Below are positions 55,881 through 64,000 of a stretch of DNA of 64,000 nt, in pieces (within the stretch, counting starts at the first letter, position 1; the number at the start of each line of letters is the position of its first letter). The position numbers were made by a program, and so were the translations under genes. This DNA is from Lolium rigidum (taxonomy: Eukaryota > Streptophyta > Magnoliopsida > Poales > Poaceae). Location: contig NC_061510.1 in NCBI RefSeq assembly GCF_022539505.1, positions 397,774,249 through 397,838,248 on the forward strand, written 5' to 3'. The notes below the pieces were generated by a model. The model ran no database searches. It had not been told where the DNA came from and worked only from the letters and a program-made list of their open reading frames with translations.

Positions 55881-57058
55881 TGATGACCCACAAGTATAGG
55901 GGGTCGCAACAGTCTTTGAAGTAAGTAAAACCTAAATTTATTGATTCGACATAAGGGGAGGTAAAGAATACTTGTAAGCCTTAACAGCGGAGTTGTCAAT
56001 TCAGCTACACCGGAAAAAGCACCAGTAACATGAGTGATGTGAAAGAAGCAGTAGTATGAGAGCAATGGCAATAGTAACACAACAGCAGTAGCAGTAGCAG
56101 TAACACAGAGACAATGGCACCAGAAAGTATTCCAGTGCGAAGTTTACTGTAGAGCAATAATGATGACAGAAGGACCGGGGTTCCCACCTATCTACACTAG
56201 TGGCAACTCTCCAAATAATATGTGTTGGGTGAATAAATTACGGTTAGGCAATTGATAATTGTGAGGGAATGACAATGCATGATATGATAATATAAAGTTT
56301 ATTGTAGTATTTAATTGGGCACTACAACATAATACATAGACCGTAATCCAACTGCGTATATGACTAATAATCCACCTTCAGGTTATCATCCGAACCCCTT
56401 CCAGTATTAAGTTGCAAGCAACAGATTATCGTATTAAATAATGTGTGTAAAGTAAATAAAAGAATTATCCTTAGACAAAACATTGTTGTTTTCTCTCTAG
56501 TAGCAACATCACATATACAATCTTAGAAGTTATTGTCACTCTTCCAGAAAACTAGAGGCATGAACCCACTATCGAGCATAAATACTCCCTCTTGGAGATA
56601 CAGACAACTACTTGATCAAGGTAACTACAAGTACCAGAGAGCATGCAAAAAATTAAATAACAGTAGTATGATAATATGATGAACAATCTAATCACAATTC
56701 CACAATTTATCGGATCCCAACAAACACAACACCGATTATATCATATGGATCTCAATCATGTAAGGTAGCTCATGAGATCATTGTATTGAAGTACATGGGA
56801 TAGAGAGTACCAACTAGCTACAGCTGAGACCCGTAGTCCAGGGGGAACTACTCACAAACCATTATGGAGTCGGAGTGGAGGCGGTGGAGTCGATGGAGAT
56901 GGCTCCAGGGGTCAATCCCCGTCCCGGCAGGGTGCCGGAACAGGAACTTCTGACCCCCGAAACTTGTCTAGACGATGGCGGCGGCGATGGAACTTTTCGT
57001 GGACGGAGGAAGGTTATTTTAAGGTATTTGCGTCGAAGGGAATCTATAGGTGGAAGGG
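55881..57058 (-). mobile_element. Truncated LTR of a Gypsy relative
   Basis: Starts TGATGACCCACAAGTATAGG, the end of a cereal LTR in minus orientation. It shares many segments with the LTR family at 24929-31614 (CCACCTTCAGGTTATCATCC, ACCCACTATCGAGCATAAAT, ACTCCCTCTTGGAG) but is clearly diverged. It breaks at 57058 where another element begins. Confidence 0.75.
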
Positions 57059-58070
57059 TGTGGTGACCCGGCATACCACTGCATGGTGTAGTATGCAAGT
57101 CTGATATAACACCAATGAAACACCGTTCCACTAGTATTACATCGCTCAGAGTGGTACAACAGAAACATATGCGGGTCCAAGGCATGTCTATAGAATTACA
57201 CACAGACTCTGTTACAGAAGATCAGCACAGCCTCCTACTTTACAATGAGGTAAATCTGCAATTAAACTCCAGAAGATCGACTCGTAGTCTAGTCTATCAC
57301 GAACTCTACTTGTAGAGTATCTAACTAGCTATAGAGGCGAAGAATAGATTCTAGCTAAATAGGAGCTAAGTTTAGGAAGCTAGTTCCCTTCTATTGCTAA
57401 TCTAGGTTTTCCCCTTGTTGGATGTGGTGTTTGACTCCTCTGACAGGGTCCTGTTCCTTGAAGTAGTTGTTGACTCCTCGGTCTTCGAGTTGCACTGTAG
57501 ATCCTCCTTCGACGCCTCCATATCTAAGCAGGGGATTTAAGAGTGGGATGAGTACGAGCGTACTCAACAAGTTCATTATAGGAAAGAGGTGTTTAATGCA
57601 CTAGCTACAGCCATAGACCAGAAAGTCATAGGCATGCAAGTTTTTGTAATCATTTCTTCAAAAGGTTGCTTTTATTCGAAGAGCTATGTCCGTCAGCCTT
57701 CACCGGTTGACTAGAACCGCATGGAGTTTCTTTCCGGCAGCGTTCGCGGTTCCATATCCCGGAACGGGGAGTGACTGGTCACGGTTCGTTACACTCTGCA
57801 GAGGTGTGTTGCTTTACCCATAAGAGATCTTAACCTTGGTGCCAACCGGCGCGCAACCCGTCCACACTTCCTTTGGTGTGAGGCCCGGTATAAGGTCCTA
57901 GTCAATCATGTTCCTCCGCTACCTCGAACACCCACCCTTTGTTGCATGCCCCGACCACGGGTCCACGCCGGTTCACTTACGCCAATTAAGGCTGGGCCCC
58001 GACCACGACAACGATGCTTGGGCTCTACCATACACTCCTACGCCGGTAGTCGCAACCCATCATAGACCAC

Positions 58071-58220
58071 ATTACCGTGGGGAATTAGAATGGGATCCCC
58101 ACCCTCCGGTTGTTCCGCAAGATACAAGCTGCTACGGTAAGCACCTTGCATTACCGTGGGGAATTAGAATGGGATCCCCACCCTCCGGTTGTTCCGCCGG
58201 ATACAACTGCTACGGTAAGC
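58071..58220 (+). repeat. Tandem duplication, 79-bp period
   Basis: Copies at 58071 and 58150 share ATTACCGTGGGGAATTAGAA, then TGGGATCCCCACCCTCCGGT and CTACGGTAAGC, with a few differences. Confidence 0.9.
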
Positions 58221-60904
58221 GCATCCGTTGATGAACGAGAGGTGGAAACACTTTTGACTACTCCATCCCACTCCAGATCTTATGGTTAACACGGGTATTA
58301 CGGCACAAGAATCACAGGACGACATTTGTTGTTTAATCCTAGATGGATATAAACCCTTGCAATGGAACCTCCACCATATCAACACATACCATGGTTCCAT
58401 TGCCCACCACATAGTCATATTCATAGTTATGAAAATAGTATTTTTGCTTTTCATGCAAGAGTGATAAACATAGTACTTTGCAATTAATTTGGTAAAAATA
58501 CTCAAATGACATGAGCAAGCGATGAACTTGCCTTTCTTGACTGCAAGATTATGCAGACAAGGTCTTCGGTGCGCAATAACTTCAAATTCTGAAATAGCAT
58601 CATCGTCCGGTAAGGACGATGTTTAAAAGATTGCCAAGGATGCAATAATGCATAAGTATGAGATGCAATCGCTCTAAGCGTGACCTAACCCCGATGATTT
58701 AGGATTAGTGAGTTGTAATGATTAGTTTTGGGTGTGTTGCACTTTTAGAATGATTCACAAACAAGGTTCTTATTCAGGGTTGTGTTGTTTTAGAATCATA
58801 AGCAAGTGGTAAAATGCATAGTAACAATCATACATACCAAGGAATAATAGTTGTATAATAAGTAAAGAGCAGTTGTCAAGTTTAAGTCCTATAGTGCATG
58901 GTTGATGATTACTTATTAAATAATTCAAAAGAATAACTTTAGAAGAACATGTTCTTTAATAAAGAACAAGTATGATAATTGGGTTGGTGGTTTCTATGGG
59001 TTCCTATGGTTCCAAATGGTTTCTGGAGTAAGAATGAGGTGGATCCCAACAATGTTGGATTTATAAGCTATAACGTGTAGGCTTGAGTTAAGCCTAAGCA
59101 TCTTAAGTAATTAATTACACATGGGTGCTAACAAGGTTGGTTGTACTTTACTGATAATAGATAGCTAGGCTTTATAGGTCCTATTAGGCGAGGATTGATG
59201 ATGATTCTCTGTTTACTTCAAAAGAATAACTTTTGAAGAACATACTTCTTAGGTAATAAGAAGTATTTCAATTAATGGTGTGGTATCTAGGGTTTCTTAT
59301 TGGATCTACTAAGTAAGGAATGGGGGTTTCCTAAATAGGATGATTAATAATTCTCTCACACTGATAGGGTTTAGTAGAATATGGTTATGTAATGATAAGT
59401 ATTGGACATAGATGCTATTGGAGTTCATCACAAGGGTGTGATGCTAAATATGGATAAATGAGGATGATTGTTTTAGTAATAGGATCTAGGTTTTACACTT
59501 GGTTGGCCCTACTTTATTATTTAGGTCCGATAAAAGTGGTCACATGGGATACCCATATATTGGTGATGGCCTTCTACATTTTATGTGATCATGGCAATTA
59601 TTTAGTTGCGATTATGGTTCTATGTTTGAAAGGAAAGTATCATGATCACATGTTCTAATCTAGGGTTTAGGTTTAGAAATAATTTAGAGTTCACATGAAA
59701 TAGTGGAACTAAGGTTTCTAGTGGAACTAGGGTTTTGAGTTTCACATACAATTATGAGGTTGTGTTCTTTATTCAATATTGAATTAGGGTTTCCTAATCA
59801 CCATATAGTTCTTAGCTTGATAACTTCATTATAAAGTTGAAGTTATTAGTAATTTGAATTAAAAATAATATTGGATTTGACTTTTTTCTTATTTTTAAAG
59901 AATTAATAATTAAGACAATTATTAATTAGGGTTTAAATCCTTCTGATAAGGATTTGTCAAATTAACAAATAAAGAAAATTAGTTTTAATGTTTTCTTTAT
60001 TTATTTAGTGGTTTCTATTTAATTTGGAAAGTTTTCCTAATTATTGAATTTTAATTGAATTTAGAATTAATAAATAAGGCTTAAATAACAAGTATTAAAT
60101 AATTGAATTTTTTTTATTAAAAATATAAATTTCATTTTATATTTTTATTGGATAGAGTTTACTTTTATAATCATTTTGATATCTTATATTTATTTTTCTG
60201 AGCTTTTATGAATTTTCTAGATTTATTTAAAGTTGCAGAGATTTATAGTATTGGAATAAAAATAGGAAAGGTACTAACTGTACCCGGTTACTCTACCCAC
60301 CTGACACTGACCAGTGGCCCAGTGTCCACGTCAGTGCCACGGTGGCGTCGATGTGGCAATCCTCACGGTGACCGGCGGTCAGGGAGCGAGGGTCGCCGGC
60401 GTTGGGCTACTCCCGCGGACGCGTGGATGGTTTGGTTGGATGCGTGGCCTCCTACTGGCCCTAAAGGTGGCGGCACCGCGCCCTAATGGTCGCCGGAGTA
60501 GCTCCGACGAGCACCAATAGCGGCGGCGGACAACGGCTCTCGTCGACGGGATGATACCGAATGAACTAGGACGCGAAACTAGTACCTATCGACGGGAAAT
60601 CTTACCGTGATGCTCTCCAGAGGGTCGGCGACGTTGATTAGGGGCGGAGATGAGCTCAGCTTCGCCATTTCCGGCGGTAACCGGCGACAGAGACGAGGCC
60701 GATTCGCGGTACACGATGCTCCCCAGCTCGATTCCTTGCTTGGCTTGGGCAAGTCGAGCATGGCGACGACGGTGGTGACCACGGCGTGGCGTGGGAAGGC
60801 TGCAGACGTCGGCGGAAGAAGATGGCCGAAGATGCTAGGGTTTCGATTTAGGGAGGAATTCAGCAGAGAGGGAGGAAAAGGACGATGGCTAGCGTTTCTC
60901 TGGG

Positions 60905-60912
60905 TATTTATA
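60905..60912 (-). promoter_or_regulatory. Candidate LTR TATA box
   Basis: Minus-strand TATAAATA in GGGTATAAATACCC, downstream of a GC-rich stretch. Confidence 0.5.
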
Positions 60913-61867
60913 CCCCTCCAACGGTCGTTGATGGTCGAGGAAGTCCTCTTCGGCGGCCGGGACGTGGCTCGCCGGCATCGCGCTGTCGTTCATGCGAAGG
61001 GAGAAGGAGTCGAAGACGAAGTCGTCGTCTTCGCTCTTATCCGAGCGAAACCGTACGTGGGTCGTTTCTGGGCTGTGGTTTGGAGCTGGGCCTTGGACTG
61101 CTCTGTGGGCCGCGGCGTGGGCTGCTGGCCGTGTAAGGTCCTTTTCTCGCTTTCTTTTATTTTAATTTCGTTTTATAGTTTCTTTTTGAATCTGATTTTT
61201 AATTCTCTTTTATTTTGAAGAAATTTGTAATTGTTTTATTTTGGTGATTATTTCCTAAATAATAATTACAACTTGAGACATGCTCTTTTGATTTTTAACA
61301 TAGTGATAATTTCAACATACATAATATTCTTGAATAGGTATGCCAACAAGTATAGTTTCCATTATTTTTCTTTTGAGATTCAAGCATATTTTTATAACAC
61401 TTATAATACTTTTAAATAATGGATGATATGTTCCCTTTATTTTATCTAGCAAGAATTGGTTAATGAATTATGATTTTAATGCTTAGTTTCTTATTTTAGA
61501 ATATGATTTCAAGTGTTATTTCAGATGTCCTAAATTTTCTAAATATTAATTTCTCATTTGAGAATATTGGTTACTCACATATGGATTTATGTGAACACTT
61601 CTTTATTAAGATCTTGTAAGGTTTATATTAATCTTATTTCAAGGTTAATACTAGTACTATATTTTAACAACACCATGCAATACATAGAATAGGTATTACT
61701 CTCATCATGGCTTGGTCTTGGTTATAAAGATAGGTGGTTGATCACCACACAGGGGTTTCCATTATAGGATTTAGATAGAGTGCAATTCTAGGGTTCTAAT
61801 TATATGTGCTTACTGACACCTGGTTTGAAACTCAAATATGGCTTTATTGGGTTTTAGTTGTGCTCAC

Positions 61868-63462
61868 TGATGGCGTGTAACTCACACGTTCGTTGGGAAC
61901 CCCAAGAGGAAGGTATGATGCGCACAGTAGCAAGTTTTCCCTCAGAAAGAAACCAAGGTTTAATCGAACCAGTAGGAGCCAAGAAGCACGTTGAAGGTTG
62001 ATGGTCGCGAAATGTGATGCGGCGCAACACCAGGGATTCCGGCGCCAACGCGGAACCCGCACAACACAACCCAAGTACTTTGTCCCAACGAAACGAGTGA
62101 GGTTGTCAATCTCACCGGCTTGCTGTAACAAAGGATTAAGCGTATCGAGTGGAAGATGTTTGTTTGCAAGAAAATAGTAAAACACAATTGCAGTAGATTG
62201 TATGCTATGTAAAGAATAGGACCGGGGTCCACAGTTCACTAGAGGTGTCTCTCCCATAAGATAAAAGCATGTTGGGTGAACAAATTACAGTCGGGCAATT
62301 GACAAATAGAGAAAGGCATAACAAGCATATACATGATATGATAAATATAGTGAGATTTAATTGGGCATTACGACAAAGTACATAGACCGCCATCCAACTG
62401 CATCTATGCCTAAAAAGTCCACCTTCAGGTTATCATCCGAACCCCATTCGCATTAAGTTGCTAAGCAACAGACAATTGCATTAAGTATGGTGCGTAATGT
62501 AATCAACAACTACATCCTTAGACATAGAATCAATGTTTTATCCCTAGTGGCAACAGCACAACACAACCTTAGAACTTTCTCGTCATCGTCCCGTGTGTCA
62601 ATGCAGGCATGAACCCACTATCGAGCATAAATACTCCCTCTTGGAGTTAAGAGTAAAAACTTGGCCGCAGCCTCTACTAGTAACGGAGAGCATGCAAGAT
62701 CATAAACAACACATAAACAATAGATTGATAATCACCATAATCATAGTACTCTCTATCCATCGGATCCCGACAAACACAACATATAGAATTACATATAGAT
62801 GATCTTGATCATGTTAGGCAGCTCACAAGATCCAACAATGAAGCACAACAAGGAGAAGACGACCATCTAGCTACTGCTATGGACCCATGGTCCAGGGGTG
62901 AACTACTCACTCATCACTCCGGAGGCGATCATGGCGATGAAGAGTCCTCCGGGAGATGAATCCCCTCTCCGGCGGGTGCCGGAGGCGATCTCCTGAATCC
63001 CCCGAGATGGGATTCGCGGCGGCGGCGTCCCTAGAAGGTTTTCCGTATCGTGGCTCTCGGTACTGGGGGTTTCGCGACGGAGGCTTTAAGTAGGCGGAAG
63101 GGCAACGTGGGGGGCCACACGAGGGCCCCACACCCTAGGTCGGCGCGGCCGGGGCACCGGGCCGCGCCGGCCTATGGTGCCGGCGCCTCGTGGCCCCACT
63201 TCCTTAGCTCTTCGGTCTTCTCGGAAGCTTCGTGCAAAAATAGGACCCCGGGCGAAGATTTCGTCCAATTCCGAGAATATTTCCTTACTAGGATTTCGAA
63301 ACCAAAAACAGCAGAAAACAACAACTGGCTCTTCGGCATCTTGTTAATAGGTTAGTTCCAGAAAATGCATAAATATGACATAAAGTGTGCATAAAACATG
63401 TAGGTATCATCAATAAAGTAGCATGGAACATAAGAAATTATCGATACGTTGGAGACGTATCA
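61868..63462 (-). repeat. 3' LTR of another copy of the pol-less family
   Basis: 1595 bp, homologous to 30022-31614 with intact terminal TGATACGTCTCCAACG (minus). It is followed at 63463 by the polypurine tract and the CTGCTCGTCCCGAGCAG hairpin. The 5-bp left flank is CTCAC; the other flank lies beyond the window. Confidence 0.9.
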
Positions 63463-64000
63463 GCATCCCCAAGCTTAGTTCTGCTCGTCCCGAGCAGGTA
63501 AAACGATAACAAAGATAATTTCTGAAGTGACATGCCATCATAATCTTGATCATACTATTTGTAAACATATGTAATGAATGCAGCGATCAAAACAAAAGTA
63601 ATGACATGAGTAAACAAGTGAATCATATAGCAAAGACTTTTCATGAATAGTACTTCAAGACAAGCATCAATAAGTCTTGCATAAGAGTTAACTCATAAAG
63701 CAATAAATCAAAGTAAAGGTGTTGAAGCAACACATAGGAAGATTAAGTTTCAGCGGTTGCTTTCAACTTATAACATGTATATCTCATGGATATTGTCAAC
63801 ATAAAGTAATATAACAAGTGCAATATGCAAGTATGTAGGAATCAATGCACAGTTCACACAAGTGTTTGCTTCTTAAGGTGGAGGGAGATAGGTAAACCGA
63901 CTCAACAATAAAAGTAAAAGAATGGTCCTTCAAAGAGGAAAGCATCGATTGTCTGTATTTGTGCTAGAGCTTTTATTTTGAAAACATGAAACAATTTTGT
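63463..64000 (-). mobile_element. Internal region of the same element, running off the window
   Basis: Co-linear with 26508-27040 of the nested element, with substitutions and small indels. No coding motif in this part. Confidence 0.88.

Larger units (their letters stand above)
57059..61867 (-). mobile_element. LTR-like element fragment, about 4.8 kb
   Basis: Begins TGTGGTGACCCGGCATACCA and lacks gag-pol. A minus-strand TATAAATA at 60912-60905 follows a GC-rich block, so this looks like one long LTR or LTR plus leader in minus orientation. It contains a 79-bp tandem duplication near 58071. The right side is interrupted by the LTR at 61868; its own far end is not in the window. Confidence 0.55.

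Noticed and set aside
60208..61218. GC-rich plus-strand ORFs of about 90-200 codons
   Set aside because: The minus strand has the TATA box and the region behaves as LTR leader. Several overlapping frames are open, and no domain is seen.

Overview
The window is nuclear DNA from a grass. The repeats (nested Gypsy LTR retrotransposons, a CACTA element, Stowaway, Mutator and hAT elements, a Helitron, LINE 3' ends) and the plant genes point to a pooid grass (wheat, barley, oat or ryegrass group). I cannot fix the species. There is one 100-N scaffold gap (41125-41224), so order across it depends on the assembly.

Layout. 1-6730: right part of a CACTA (En/Spm) transposon whose left end lies outside the window. 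It has a hairpin next to a TATA box and a decayed gene that joins a transposase-type region to a Ulp1/C48-like cysteine protease module. 6955-20.7 kb: the gene-bearing part. It holds an intact two-exon CLE signalling peptide gene (8784-9997), an intact seven-exon prolyl 4-hydroxylase (13507-11623, minus) and a two-exon F-box gene (20677-19481, minus), with small transposons between them. 20.85-22.36 kb: a Helitron carrying a Mutator-type MITE. 22.95-41.12 kb: a large minus-strand Gypsy element of the Tat type (gag, protease, reverse transcriptase, two RNase H regions, integrase, and an antisense acidic ORF near the 3' LTR). A pol-less LTR element (24929-31614, 5-bp target duplication) is nested in it, and a foreign Gypsy LTR splits its 5' LTR.

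41.2-55.2 kb: an accessory region with an hAT element, two broken copies of the prolyl 4-hydroxylase gene (one hit by two LINE 3' fragments, each with target duplications), a Mutator-like element with a 9-bp target duplication containing a solo LTR, and a second F-box gene (55043-53591, minus) paralogous to the first. Shared fragments of P4H, F-box 3' ends and spacer on both strands show that 11-20 kb and 43-55 kb derive from old local duplication with inversions. 55.9-64.0 kb: LTR-type sequence, three layers deep, running off the window end.

Expected to function: CLE, P4H and the two F-box genes. Everything else is mobile-element sequence or decayed copies. All homology statements come from reading motifs; no database search was run.
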